Source of the DNA: Euptelea pleiosperma
Lineage: Eukaryota > Streptophyta > Magnoliopsida > Ranunculales > Eupteleaceae
Reading direction: 5' to 3'
DNA length: 64,000 bases
Assembly (NCBI GenBank): GCA_035048495.1
Contig: CM068540.1
Location: forward strand, 3,270,829 to 3,334,828
Shown piece by piece: positions 1 through 11,656 of the stretch; position 1 is the stretch's first letter, and each line of letters starts with the position of its first letter. The translations under genes were made by a program, and so were the position numbers. The notes under the pieces were generated by a model that worked only from the letters and a program-made list of their open reading frames with translations, was not told the DNA's origin and did no database searches.

Positions 1-930
1 GAAATAAATGGGAAGATTAGTGAGTGCTATTAATCAAAGTAATTCTCTCGCCCTTAGAAAGGTAATCCTTCTTCCGAGATGCTCACCTTCTTTCGAAACG
101 CTCTATCACGATGTCTTAAATAGTCCTCCACCTGTATTCCATTGCCCCCCCCTCTGAACAGGCAAATCAAGGTAAGATGTAGGGAGATTGCCCACCTTAC
201 AACCCAAGCATCCTACTAAATCTCCCAAAAGAAGAATCTCCCCTATACCAAAAGCTATGATCTTGGACAATATAATACGTAACTTGAGACCGCCTCGAAA
301 CATTGTACACATCTGAGATACCTTATCTGATCTAGGGAGGCCTTGGAGAAAAAAATTATGTCGTTTGCAAATTGCAAATGAGAGATAATCGGGCCCTCCT
401 CTCCCTCCTTGAAACCTTCCAAAACCCCATCTTCGATTGCTCTTCTTGATATCCTGCTAAGAGCTTCCACAACTACGATGAACTAAAAGGAGATGGCAAA
501 TCGCCTTGACATAATCCTCTCAAACTTTTACAGAATCCTCTGGAGCTCCATTAATCATAATACAAAATGTGCCGTTGTGATAAATACCCTAATCCACCTC
601 CTCCATATGAGATCGAAACCTATCCTACCAAACATATAATCTTGAAATTTTCAATTCACGTGATCATACGCTTTTAAAATGATACCGGGTCACCTCCCTT
701 CCTCCTCCCCAAAGTCACATATCAATACATTCATTAGCTATTAGAATTCTATCAAGAATTTGCCTCCCTTTCACAAAGACTCCCTGAAAAGGAGATACAA
801 TGCACTCCATCACTTCCTTCAATCTCGAAGTGAACTTCGATTATAGTCTTATAAAGTGCTTCCCACTAAATTAGTTGGCCGGTAATCAAATAGAGCTGTA
901 GTGCCTTCTTTTCTAGGGATAAGGGTAAAA
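1..930 (-). pseudogene. Decayed LINE (L1-type) reverse transcriptase fragment
   Basis: Read on the minus strand, from about 900 down to 1, the translation gives pieces of a plant non-LTR reverse transcriptase in correct order but in changing frames. They are a QGVFVKGRQILD-like block (about 800-740), a KAYDHV-like block (about 690), ISHLQFANDIIFFSKAS (the FADD catalytic region, with the second D read as N, about 400-330), and a VIERFRKK...SEEGLPF-like block at the window edge. Several stops and frameshifts interrupt it, so it is dead. The element runs off the left edge of the window. The family assignment is firm; the right-hand boundary is approximate. Confidence 0.8.
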
Positions 931-3255
931 TGCGGAATTGATTCTCCAGTCTAAGAACACCTCCCGATGAACATCCTCTATCACCTACATTGGTGTCAAT
1001 CACCCCTCGTTTAAAAGCTTATTTTCATGGCATGCATGTGTCCTTTATAACACATAAATGCTAAAAATAAATATACTTTAGAAATAAATATTATTTAATC
1101 TTATATAGACATACTGTTTTTTCCTCGGACCTCGGCCGAGACATCTCATTCCGTCAACTTATATAGACAATGAAACAAAACAATATTCTAAACCTTGCTT
1201 AGAACCATAAAATACTAATAATGATAATAAAATTTCTCGCCGCCCAAATCTATTTTAAGCCATTATAAAGCTGGGAAGCACACAATTGTACGTCATAAGC
1301 CTTATCCCACTTCATGAGGTTGGTTGCATTAATCCTGTTCTTCCAAGATTGCAGAGAAATTTTTTACTCATGCAAGCTAAAGGGACACCACTTATACATG
1401 AGGAGGTGGGGCCCACATGATTTGATGGAAGAATATCCAAAAGAGCTGTGGGCTCCACCTCCACATAAATAGGTGGCAGCCTCTTAACTTGCACGACACC
1501 TTTTTAGTCATGCACTCACGCATTGCATGAGCAAAATTTTTCTAATATTGCAAATCAGAGATATTTCTCCATAACACACTATTTAATTAGGGGAAAAGAT
1601 TTTCCGGGTTGACACTCACTACCTCTTCACTGGAGTGGCAGGGTTTCTCTTGCCACATGGAGGCTGATGTGGCAAATCCAGACCATCCATCTGGTAGACA
1701 AGCCCCTGGATTGGTCACGCGGACAGTACCTTGTTTTACTCCAAGCCACAGGGTCTGGACCTAAATGCAAGCACAATACATGTACCACACTAAACATTGA
1801 AAAAACTGGCTCTTCACAACAAGAAAACATTGAAAAAACTTCTCCAACTTGATGAGAGGGCAAAGCACATCTGTTCTCCAAGCGAAATCATAAATTTGGG
1901 GAATTGATGGCAGGTCCAGCAACTCCAGCACCCAATCTTATTGATGGAACCTGAAATTACTTGCTCTGAGAGTCCAAATTTATAGCCGAGGAATCTCAAA
2001 CTCCATGTAAGAGCTGTTTCAGATAGAGTCAAGAGTAAGTATGCATTCAGCAAAGACGATGCTAATGGACCTGCAATCTTTAAGAGTGAAACCATCATCA
2101 CATTCGTGTAGTTGGTACACATGGGCCCCCCTTTTGGTGGGATCCTGTCTAGATGACCACTGCTAAAACAAAATTCGAACATGATTGGATGATCATGAGT
2201 CCATCATACTCATTTGGACTGTCAAGAAAATCGGAATAAGTGGAGAAATCAATGATTAGAGCCCAATAAAAGGCATGGTCATAGTGTGTGGACAAGTAAG
2301 AGGGGCAAGACCTAGCATTCAAGAGGCTCCACCTAAGATTGTAACCATGGGATCTGTAAAAAAAATTGGCAGCAGTCCAGAATGATTGAGTTTTGACCTA
2401 TATGAATCTCATTGGGGGAAACCACTGAAATGCAATCCCCCCAACCCCACCCCTCCCCCAGGCCTGTCTATGGGTCTGTGGCTATGTCAAACTAAATATG
2501 ACGTGCTAAAAGAAGAAAGAAAATAAAATTAAGATTCAAGAGCTATTCAGAAATGCGAAAAGGGCACATTCAAGTCCCATTTTTTGAACCATGTCTTCTA
2601 ATTTTGTTCCACCTTCCGTGACCAAAAAAATGGACCAGCTTTCTGTTTTTAAGTAGAGGATTTTACATCAACCGAGCAACAAGTACAGGACGCTCTGAAG
2701 TTGCTGCTTCTCCATGATTCCAAATAGCCTCTTATGGTAGACAACTGTGTTGGCAATAGATTACTCTAGAGATAGCTCCCAACTCAGCAATATATGCACC
2801 CACGTATATGCACTCAGGTTCTTGACACAATAACCTCTCTTTTTTTCCTGGATAAGTGAAGAAATCTATTTTGAAAGGTAGGATTGTGAAGATTTGTATG
2901 GTGCAATATAAATCATAAATCCTCTGGGAGACAGTGCAGATCTATGTGACATAGACGTGGACACGTGCGGTAAACTACTTGGTTCATTTTAAGTGTTTCT
3001 ATAATTTAGATAGCTGATATACATTAAAACTGTATAAACGATGTACAAATAATATCCGTGAAATAAAATTTTATAACAAATTACGACTTTCTTGAAAAAA
3101 AACATCCAAGTGTTCCTGACGTGAGTACGACACACTGTCTTACACCACAAATTTCAGAAAATAGGGTGACCACCTTGCATTGGTGCAGATAGACTGCTTA
3201 AAAATATTTACTATCTAATTAGTAATGCAATTAAAGCAAAACCAAAAAGGCTTCA

Positions 3256-3257
<2 letters not shown>
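931..3257. other. Intergenic stretch, no recognised gene
   Basis: AT-rich sequence with only short spurious ORFs. I see no conserved protein motif or element ends. Around 1610-1880 and 2090-2220 there are phrases such as ccatccat and gggccccc that recall decayed MITE arms, but no paired inverted repeats could be followed. Confidence 0.5.

Positions 3258-3292
<35 letters not shown>
3258..3292. repeat. (GA)n microsatellite
   Basis: About 35 bp of perfect GA dinucleotides. It begins 9 nt beyond the MZT1 stop codon, so on the coding strand it is a CT tract in the 3' UTR. Confidence 0.97.
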
Positions 3293-3293
<1 letters not shown>

Positions 3294-3301
3294 AGACCAG
3301 T

Positions 3302-3514
3302 TCAAGGAACCGATGGCGGGATTGTTCGAGTGGACGAAGGTTCCCTTCGGAGCTCCTTGATGAGTGCGGTGAGTGCCTCAGGGTTCAGACCCAGGTCACA
3401 GAGAGCAATGAGGATGGAGAGGGTGTGCCGATCGATCCCCGTATCAAGAATGTTTGACATGTGAAATGCCAGGTCCAGAGAATCGCGAGCAGTCCTAGCG
3501 GCCTCCGGATCCAT
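3302..3514 (-). CDS. MZT1/GIP1-like: Mitotic-spindle organizing protein 1 (MZT1/GIP-type)
   Basis: Intact 70-codon ORF with a TGA stop. The protein opens MDPEAARTARDSLDLAFHMS and continues with SNILDTGIDRHTLSILIALC and then GLNPEALTALIKELRRE. This is the whole MOZART1 fold, three short helices. The family is normally about 70-75 residues in plants (Arabidopsis GIP1/GIP2), so this copy is full length with a short variable Ser/Thr/Pro tail. MZT1 binds the N-terminus of GCP proteins in the gamma-tubulin ring complex; in plants it acts at the nuclear envelope and at microtubule nucleation sites. The coding region has no intron. A possible splice acceptor (tttatag) lies 8-9 nt upstream of the ATG, so a 5' UTR intron is conceivable. 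It is surrounded by LINE debris yet has no lesion, which argues for a functional gene rather than a retrocopy, although an intronless retrocopy cannot be excluded from sequence alone. Confidence 0.93.
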   Translation of the reverse strand: MDPEAARTARDSLDLAFHMSNILDTGIDRHTLSILIALCDLGLNPEALTALIKELRREPSSTRTIPPSVP

Positions 3515-4181
3515 ATTGAGAGACTATAAATGTACAAATTCAAGAAAAATAAACCTAAATAAAAATTTAAGGAACCAAATTTGAGTAAATATCATTTTGA
3601 ACTGACAATATCAAACAAAAACATCATCTTAACCTGTCATAGACTCACCATTCTCAATCTCCTTCTTACAAAACAAAGATGAGTGTACTGAATCTAAACA
3701 TGAAAAAAAAAAATGGCAATCCATGTTTATGCTCTCTTACATGCCAAAAACACAGAGATATATGAATCCTTATAAGTACAAGTTAGTGGATAAACAAATG
3801 ATCCGCATATTCGGCCTCAGACTTACACAGGCATCATATGCTCAGTAACATCATACCCCTATTGTTCAAGTGGTCCATTGATTAGTTTGGGATCTTCTCC
3901 GTGCTTTTCTTGTTTTCTCCTTGCTTTATGTAGCTTTGCCTATTTTTTCCTCCTTCGGTAGGTCTTCTCAACCTCCCAGGCTTTTTGTACTTCCTCTTTT
4001 TACTTTAATGATAGTCTACACTTATCAAATATATATATATATATCTTGTCTAACGCCGATGTCCACACAAAGAGGAGCAGGAAAACTCACCTGGCCTCTC
4101 AACTTCTACAATCCTACATATGACATTAGAACTAAAATTTTGTAACAGTAAATTATAAAATTGCGCTACTTTTACACACAA
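3515..4181. other. Upstream region of MZT1 with a possible LINE 3' tail
   Basis: Holds the putative promoter and leader of MZT1 (minus strand). Around 3870-4050 the plus strand resembles the 3' end of a LINE: T-rich text ending ttaatgatagtctacactta-tcaa followed by (TA)n in place of poly(A). No coding part is attached. I see no convincing core promoter motif. Confidence 0.4.
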
Positions 4182-4312
4182 GGTTTCTTACTTTAACAGG
4201 CCCTTTTATGGTTTTAGAAATTATACCTGTAGTTTTTTGTTTCTTACTTATACAAACTACTACAAAATATGGCTTCTTACTTTTACAAGCCATTTTATGG
4301 TTTTAGCAATTA
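4182..4312. repeat. Imperfect 42-bp tandem pair
   Basis: 4182-4223 and 4271-4312 are the same 42-bp unit with a few mismatches (starts ggYttcttactttWaca, ends ggttttagMaatta), spaced 89 bp apart. Origin unknown. Confidence 0.75.
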
Positions 4313-4459
4313 CAAGACCCCAATTAAAACACTTATGTTACTTTTGCCATACAGGTTGTAGTAGTCTATTTTAACATATGTTTTATAAAATCTTTCTTCT
4401 CAAAATTTGGTTACCAAAGGGGTACTACAACCTTTATGACAAATTATAATCTTATACTC

Positions 4460-4490
4460 AACTTCTACTATAAGAAAGGTTGTCTATGAG
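4460..4490. repeat. 31-bp exact direct repeat, left copy
   Basis: The 31 bp at 4460-4490 (aacttctactataagaaagg and following) recur exactly at 6452-6482, in the same orientation. The pair brackets the truncated LINE plus about 440 bp of unrelated AT-rich DNA. Confidence 0.85.
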
Positions 4491-4521
4491 TGCAACTGTA
4501 AGGTTTCTAAATGGACAATGC

Positions 4522-6003
4522 CCAGGACTAAATCCATTTGGGACCCTGTGGTGGAGAGAGTTAGTAAGAGATTGGCGGGGTGGAAGAAGAGAAATCTCTC
4601 AAAAGGCAATAAGGTTACCCTGATTAAGAGTACTCTTTCGAGCATGCCCATTTACTACCTCTCTTTGTTCTCTATCCCGGCTAGTGTGGCTAAGGACCTG
4701 GAGTAGATTATGAGAGATTTCTTGTGGTGTGGGAAGAAGGACTCCCACAAGTTTCACTTAGTGGAGTGGGCCAAGATCTGCAGGCCTAAGGAGGAAGGAG
4801 GGTTGGGGTTTCGTTCTATAAAAGATATGAATGTTGCTCTCTTGGGAAAGTGGCTCTGGCGGTTTGGAGAGGAGGTGGAGAGTCTGTGGAGGATTGTTGT
4901 AGTGGGAAAATATGGTAAGGTACTAGATATGGAAACGGGTAGTACAGTGGCTTAGTCCTTCGAACATAGCATGTGGAAGGGTATCATGAAGGTGCTAGAT
5001 CGTTTTAGAGAAGGCATCCTATACAAAGTTGGGAAGGGGGATAGGATCCGATCTTGGGAAGACCGTTGGTGTGGGGAGGAAGCTCTCAAGGAATCCTTCC
5101 CGTCTCTATTTAGCATCTCGAATCTCTAAGGGGTGATGATTCAGGAGTGTGTTGAGGTTCGTGAGGGAGGGGTGTTCATGGAAACTCGGCTTTAGAAGAA
5201 ACCTGAATAATTGGGAGGTGGACATTTTGGGGAACCTTCTATCTAGGATTGGGGATGCTCTTGAACTCTCCACAGAGGCAGATCAGAGGGTCCGGAGATG
5301 GGATCCCAAAGGAGTGTCTTCGGTCAGATCTTTTTTCACTCACCTCAGTAGAGTGGGACATAGCTCTTTTCCCGCATCTCTAGTTTTGGGGGTCCTATCC
5401 CGACCAAAGTTTCCTTCTTCGTATGGACGGCTATATTGGATAAGATCTTGACGGTGGATCACCTGAACAATAGTGGGATCATGATTCCTAATAGGTGTTC
5501 TCTGTGTAAATCTAGCGCCAAGACTGTGGATCACTTGCTACAACAACTGCAACTTCTCATCCTCCATCTTGCAAGTGTTTTTTTTCCATATTTGGTGTTG
5601 CCTTCGTGGTGCCAGAGCATGTGATGTCATTAGTCCATGGCACCTCTATGGAAGTGTTTAGAGGCAGAGCGAGATTCCTATGGCGTATCCTCCCGTTTGC
5701 AGTTTTTTGGGCCATTTGGAGGGAGAGGAACAGCCGTATCTTTGAAGGAGAGGAGGAAGACATTCTCAAAGTTATCTTGAAGATCAAAGCTTTTCTATAC
5801 CTATGGTCATCTACCTCACCGGACTTTAGAGGGTGTTATTTTGATGCTTTTGTTTTTAGATGGGGAGAGCTTCTTGAAGGTTCCTCCCTAGTTTGATTGG
5901 AGTTAGTCTTGTTTGTGGGGCTCTCGTCTTGAGAGTCCTTTAGGTTGTATCGTTCGGGTCTTTGCCCTTTTAATACCAACTCCAACTTATCAAAAAAAAA
6001 AAT
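4522..6003 (+). mobile_element. 5'-truncated LINE insertion with target-site duplication
   Basis: The segment starts abruptly in the reverse transcriptase C-terminal region ([20 protein letters not shown], about 4530-4590; [20 protein letters not shown]). It passes through IMRDFLWCGKKDSHKFHLVEW (from about 4707) and a zf-RVT block (RCSLCKSSAKTVDHLL, about 5490-5545), then ends with the LINE C-terminus (FWAIWRERNSRIFEG, about 5705-5750) and a short 3' UTR with about 11 A residues. Stops at about 4706 and 4953 and frameshifts show it is dead. TGGACAATGC is present on both sides (4512-4521 and 6004-6013), a 10-bp target-site duplication exactly at the truncation point and after the poly(A). This defines the insertion to the base. 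Confidence 0.92.
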
Positions 6004-6013
6004 TGGACAATGC

Positions 6014-6870
6014 AATTGTGATTGAACTGAATCACCCCAAAAAAATGAGTTGTAACAGGGATATAAGAAACCCCATAATCCGAAGTGAAAGGAATGAAAA
6101 ATATTTAACAAAAAAAGATCTGAATTAGGGTTGTGAACTACCCTAAAGACTAACTAAAATAAATTGAAAAGGAACCCCATAATTTTTTTTAAATACAGTT
6201 GCAAAACTTCCCTATGAACGACCTAATACAAATTAAAAAAAATTCCTTAAAACATTCTAAATTACAGCTACGAAATTGAACCAATACGAACTAAAAAATG
6301 AGATATAACAGTCCTAAATGGTCTTTAATAAGGGATACAATAGTCCAATAATAGCCCCTGCAAAGGAACTTCAGTATAAGGGCAATATAATACTAACCGA
6401 ACTGAAAGGGATGAAAAAAATACAACAACAAAGATCTAAAGCAGGTTTGTAAACTTCTACTATAAGAAAGGTTGTCTATGAGAATAGAATGCCAAGCACC
6501 AACTAATGAGTGCACCAACTAGAAAGAAAGCTCTCAATAAACAAAGTTACCTCCCAATTGAGATCGGAGAGGAATAAAGCTTCGATGTTGTTGAAGTGCG
6601 AAACCGAACAGATACTCCGACAAGCAGCTCAGACCAACCACCCAAAGTGCACTTAGAGCTGAAGAGAGCAAGCCACCAAATCTGATCCCCCACAAAAGGC
6701 AGCTAGAAGAACTACTGAAGGAAGCAAGAAGAACACAAACAAATTGCTCTTGATGATGAAGAACTCAAGAGAAAGCAGAGTAAATTGGTGGATTTGAAGT
6801 GTAGGGAGAAGGGGTATTTATAGTAGAGGGAGAGGGGAGGAGAGCGCACACGATTCGAGGAAACCCGAGG
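6014..6870. other. AT-rich intergenic stretch
   Basis: Contains the right copy of the 31-bp direct repeat (6452-6482) and A-rich text with repeated aaccccataa phrases. No gene or element ends recognised. Confidence 0.5.
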
Positions 6871-6960
6871 TCGGTCGACCGACTTGTCAGACTGATCGAC
6901 CGGCCTGACCGGTCGACCGATGGTCATTTCCCACTGGTCGCTCCGTCTCCTAGTCCGGTC
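6871..6960. repeat. GTCGAC-palindrome-rich tract
   Basis: A local GC-rich island in AT-rich surroundings, made of overlapping palindromes: ggtcggtcgaccgac, gatcgaccgg, ccggtcgaccgat. Such tracts occur in plant LTR-retrotransposon ends, but no other LTR hallmark is visible. Confidence 0.6.
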
Positions 6961-8299
6961 AACCCATATGCAGAAATACATTTATTTAGGGTTTCAGCAA
7001 ATAGGGGTTTCTCATAATAGGCTAAGGGGGCTTCAAATATTTCCAAGTGAGACTTTGACACTTGTCATAAGTCCACAAACTCAAGACCCTGCTGCGCATT
7101 AGGAATCGCCTCATAGCCTTTCTCAGAATCATTAAGTATCGCTCTCCCAGGTGTGTCGTTTTCTGAATTTTTTGAAAAAATAAAATAAAAAAAATTACTA
7201 AAACCGTTTCACTTTGGTTTTGCCTGGTTTCGGACCGAAACCACCGAAACGAAACCATGCACTTTGAACCATGACTTTCATTCAGTAAAGCTTATACAAT
7301 TACCTTTCTTTCTATTGTATTTATTTGGTTTTTGTTCATTGAAATGTTCTTGTTGTAGATTGCGGGACCGACAGAAACAACAACAATGAATGTTCTGCTC
7401 TCTGCGATGATGTTTACTATGGTGAAGTCGAGGCACTAGTCACAACAATTCTTAATAAAGGAGAGAAATGTAGTGTATGTAAGAGGACTTAATTCCTTTG
7501 AAGGTTGAAAGCTGACAACAGCATTGCCTTTTTAGGCCTCCCTAATGTGCTCTAAGGAGTCCTTAATGTGCGAAGGTTGTGAGCTCGTTGAATGCAATAT
7601 CCCAAAGCAGCGGAAGAGGAGGGGTGGGGGGACCACTCTCTTCTACCAGCAATGTTGCAGCTGAGATATTCTAGATTGCCACAACCATGAAAAGCCTTAC
7701 TTTGACCAATGTTGTTGTTCCATTTGTTCTTCTCCAAATAGAAGCCTCTCTTAAGGAAGACCAATTGAGAATTTAGATAACAACTAACTACTCTGTCGTT
7801 CTCTATCAAGATTGTCTCTTTGTTTAGGTGTTTTTTTGGATGTAAAACTGAATTGTTTTTGCTAAATAAGAAAGATTAGCACACTTAGTCTCTATTAATT
7901 TAATACAGCATTGGGCAGAGTCATACGTTTTGTTTATCATTCAAAAGGAATACTTTTTTTTGTATTCTCTTCTCATACTTATAGACGATGATATGGTTTA
8001 ACTAGCTTATATGCTATAAACCAAGGCCTCTTTGTGAGTCGGACCCTCTACTAATGGGTTCTATAAAATCTTAGTTATGTTGTTAGCAATAAAGGCAATC
8101 TCAAAAGAAACATATTAGAGGCTAGTGGTCTTTTAGAAAAGAAAGAAAAGGGAATGTATCTTTCTCGATGAAATATCCACCTCAAACCAGCAATTTTCTT
8201 GTCCCATGCATCCCCCTACATTTCAAAGTTTCTTGCTAGAATTCGAAGATCATTTTGGAAAAAACATAAATCTCGCCGGAAAGTTGACAATAATTACTT
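6961..8299. other. Intergenic stretch, no recognised gene
   Basis: At 7140-7260 there is a foldback-like text rich in ggtttcgg/ccgaaacc, similar to text at 16490-16680 inside the ARF-GAP gene, probably MITE debris. The rest shows only spurious ORFs. Confidence 0.5.
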
Positions 8300-8800
8300 A
8301 TGAGCAAGGTACTAAACTTCGACATTGCCCTAAACTTCGCTTAGTTAAATTCGGAATTAATTCGAAGAAATTCAATTAAACATGGAGAAGCTCTATAAAA
8401 ATTCGCCAACATAAAGAACTTTGGAGATCTGATGTTTTACACATTTGTAATACTAAAGTAGCTTAAATGTATGAAAGAAACATAAAATTATATAGAAAAA
8501 ATAGTTTTTACCGATGAACAACTTGAAAATACGCAACTTGATAAGCATTTGATAATTTTGATCTTGATTTCAATCCCTATAAGTTGTTTTTTTTTTTTTT
8601 TTGATAAGTATAAACTTTATTAAGGGCCTAAGCCAGGAAAAACAGCCTTAGCTAGAGAGGTCGAGATGACCTACACTAGACCAAGCCGGAAAAACAAAAC
8701 AGACCTATAAGTTGTTTTTTACTCGAAAACTCTTAATGGAATGATCAGCTTTTCACCACATAATCTCTCAAAAGTAAGCGAATATGGAAAAATTAGGGAT
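8300..8800 (+). repeat. Dispersed repeat, copy 1 (pairs with 20340-20845)
   Basis: Begins aaggtactaaacttcg and can be followed through aattcggaattaattyga, acatggagaag, acacatttgta and agtttttacYgatgaacaac to aagttgttttt-actcgaaaa. The reverse complement of 20340-20845 carries the same blocks in the same order. Copy 1 is interrupted by a LINE tail at 8593-8703. Class unknown. Confidence 0.75.
8593..8703 (-). mobile_element. Very short LINE 3' tail insertion with target-site duplication
   Basis: A T-tract followed by gataagtataaactttatta and a GAGGTCGAGATGACC motif: the reverse complement of a LINE 3' UTR plus poly(A). CCTATAAGTTGTTTTTT occurs on both sides (8576-8592 and 8704-8720), a 17-bp duplication (its T end is ambiguous). 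The insertion splits the dispersed repeat at 8300-8800, and removing it restores the match to the copy at 20.3 kb. Confidence 0.85.
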
Positions 8801-8814
8801 AAAGTGTTTTAAAC

Positions 8815-9430
8815 ACTCATCATCATAAGTCTTTTCCCAATGGTATGTGGTCGGCTGTAGGAATCTTGTTCCTCCATTCAATCATGTCTAAAGCCATCTC
8901 TTCCCTTACGGCAAGTTTCTTGAAATCTCCTCTCAGAACCTCACTCCACGTCCGTTTTGGCCTTCCCTCGCCCTTTTAGGCCCTTCGACTTGTACATTCC
9001 TCCTCACTAGTGTTGTCTTCGTTGTACATAACCAAACCATCCCGATAGACTTTCTCTCATTTTGTCACTAATTGGGGCTATTCCTATATTTTCATGTAAA
9101 TGTTTATTTATAATTTTGTCTTTCCTTGTCTTACCACACATCCTTATCCGGATTGTCGTCTTATAAAATTTTCCTTTTAGTGTGCTTAGCACACATCGAT
9201 CATATAGCACTTCGGAAGCACATCTCCACTTTAGCCACCTCGCTCTAATTCTATAGGCAAAATCCTCCCCAATCCCTCATTCCTTATGAATAATAGAACC
9301 AAGGGTTATAAACACTCCGCATCTATTTTAAAGTTTCCGTCCTGAATAGAAAAATCCGCCAAAATATTATAGGTAAGCCTTACTTCAATAGGTCATATAT
9401 CTACAATACTTGCTAAAACTTGAGCTAATT
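8815..9430 (-). pseudogene. RTE-type LINE relic, 3' end
   Basis: Minus-strand translation of 9210-9007 gives MCGKTRKDKIINKHLHENIG and APISDKMRESLSGWFGYVQR, the well-known C-terminal block of plant RTE LINEs. Upstream (higher coordinates) there are further decayed pieces to about 9430. The 3' end carries the catcat/tatgtggtcggctgtaggaat phrase typical of these elements. Dead. Confidence 0.85.
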
Positions 9431-10293
9431 TTATTATGTTGTAGAGATGGGAAATGAAAAGAAGAGGAAGGGTGTGTGTGATATGAGGAATGATTTTTGG
9501 CAGATAGGCTCGAGAGACAAGTTAACAACAATGGGCTTGGAGACGAGGCAGCAACACTGGGCCCAATCAGTTCAGCAACAACCCAATTGGCGCTTCCCCG
9601 CGGAAGCGCTTCACCAAGAGCTCTACGAGAGACGAAGGTGTGAAGAAGATAGTGTCTTATAAATAAAAGTGAAAAAAGGGTAAGTCTATCATTTTAAGTT
9701 AGACTAGTTAAAGCCAATGGTCAAGGGAGGCAAGTCTAATTTTATGAATTTATGGAGGCATGTCTAATACATTCTTTCCATATTGTAAACTTAACATGAA
9801 TTAAAACATTATAAAAAAATATCTATCAACATATGGAATAAATTGTACGGAGACATCGAGTTTGTGACGTGGCCGTGTCAAAGTTACATTGGTTTAGAAT
9901 AATCAAAACTAACATCAATTTGGCAAAAAATAGTGATTTTTAGCTTGAAATTTGGATACCAAATGAAATATAACTGATGAGATGCAACAATTTCTCTATG
10001 TAAGGAAGCCAAGATTCACAATGTTCGGGAAGATGGGGAATCCTAGGGGCACTTGCCAAGTGCATGCTTATTTTGCATTTCTGCTAGTGTCGCCTACCAT
10101 TCCTCTTGGAAAGATATATCATTCTAGCCATTGGACCAATGATATCCATAGATGACAATAAAGGAGTAGTGATGGTGTGGGAATGCATAGTGGTCACTAA
10201 TATAGTGTTGAAAATTCAAACACTAGGTCGCCACTAACTACGTTGATCACAGCCTGAAATCCACACTGTTCAAAACATTCTGACACAGGGATC
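9431..10293. other. Intergenic stretch, no recognised gene
   Basis: Contains a 71-codon ORF (9447-9662) without recognisable motif, probably spurious. AT-rich remainder; nothing else seen. Confidence 0.45.
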
Positions 10294-10302
10294 ATTATTA
10301 GC

Positions 10303-10715
10303 AAGTAAAACTTCTGTCACAGCGTTGTGACAGATGCTTCTGTCACAGCGTTGTGACAGATGCTTCTGTCACAACACACAATACCAACCATGTGGCACAG
10401 TACTCTTAGTGAACGATGACCGTATGGATGTTTGGCCAGTCCCTCGGTGGACCTCTAAACCAAAAATCAACCTGATTTCTAAGCAATTCAATTGAAGTTA
10501 TTTTCATGGGTTGATTTTAACGGTAGGAATTTGAGCATTATTGAGCGTTATTTGGGAGCAAAGATCCAAAGGTTGTAAATCACTAATTAGGCTGATTTTT
10601 GGTTTGTAGGTCCACCTAGGGATTGGCCAAACATCCATACGGTCAGCGTCAACTAAGGGTGTGCCACATGGTTCGTATTTTGCCTTGTGACAACGCTGTG
10701 ACAGAAGTTTTACTC
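10303..10715. mobile_element. Foldback MITE, GAGTAAAACTT family, copy A
   Basis: 413-bp element with terminal inverted repeats (aagtaaaacttctgtcacag against the complement of cagaagttttactc). Inner arms are also inverted (gaccgtatggatgtttggcc against ggccaaacatccatacggtc, and the caaaaatcaacctgatt arm). Flanked by an exact 9-bp duplication ATTATTAGC (10294-10302, 10716-10724), which is the Mutator signature. Non-coding. Confidence 0.93.
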
Positions 10716-10724
10716 ATTATTAGC

Positions 10725-11647
10725 CTTCTTTTGGACAGTCAAAAAGAGGAGCAAGATCAAAAAAAAAAAAAAAAATCATTGTTTAAATGATTGGGATTGT
10801 TGAACCAATGGAACGCCAACTTGTGTCCACTCCAAGTGTCAGCTTAAAATTCTGAAGATCAGGATCGATGATCATGTGGTCACGTGTGCAGCATCCCCAT
10901 CACTACTACTTTTATGTACTATTCAAAATAAGGCTACATTGCCGATCTTAACTGTGCAAATTAATTCAAAATGTGACCAATCCAAGGCTTAGCCTAACAA
11001 ATTCACGGTCCCGATCGATGAGTACCAATTGACACAATTACAAGTTTCAGCATCACGTATGGATTGGGAATAAAATTCAGTTCTGATGCATCATTTTGTA
11101 CAGAATCCAGATTCTTAACTAATAACAATTTTGTTTGAGTCATTTTCACAAACATGAGGAAGGCATTATTTTAAAAAAAAAAGGTGTGATTAAACAAGTA
11201 GGTGACAGATCAAAGAGAAACCCTAATTTCATGGGGAGTTGGAAAGCTTCAGGTGACCATGGGAGGGTCTAAATTTCTTCAAACAACAGTGAAATATAAT
11301 GAATAATTTAAAAAAAAAATAGCAGGGAGAGAAGAATTGTGAGAGGAAGTACTGACCTCCGATGACAGAGAGGCGTCTCCTTGTTAGTGTCCGAGTTATA
11401 GAAAGCAGAGGACCGGTATTTTTTTCAGAAAATTCAAATGGTTTTGATAAAAGGCGCAAAACTCCTCACTTTTATCGTCAACAACCGAGAAAATATTCGC
11501 TGTTCAAAGGGACTTCAAAATATAAAGTCTACCCTCCCAAAATGCCACGTGGAACATTTTTGACCTAGGGATGTTTTCTCAAATCTCAACCTCTTGGCGG
11601 ACCTACGAGAAAAAATTCCTACGTACCAAAAATCAGCTTGATCGGCA
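10725..11647. other. Intergenic stretch, with decayed MITE arms from about 11515
   Basis: Unremarkable to 11500. From about 11515 the text aatgccacgtggaac ... ccaaaaatcagcttgatc is half of a related foldback element without visible partner arm. Confidence 0.5.
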
Positions 11648-11656
11648 AATTCTGTG

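Noticed and set aside
3225..3464. 79-codon plus-strand ORF with Arg-Glu repeats
   Set aside because: It translates the (GA)n tract and the antisense strand of MZT1.
9447..9662. 71-codon ORF that looks protein-like (Gln/Arg-rich)
   Set aside because: No recognisable motif, no supporting exons or context; treated as chance.
10320..10375. Repeated cttctgtcacagcgttgtgacaga units, suggestive of a CRISPR-like or regulatory array
   Set aside because: Only two or three units, part of the MITE terminal repeat, in a plant nuclear genome.
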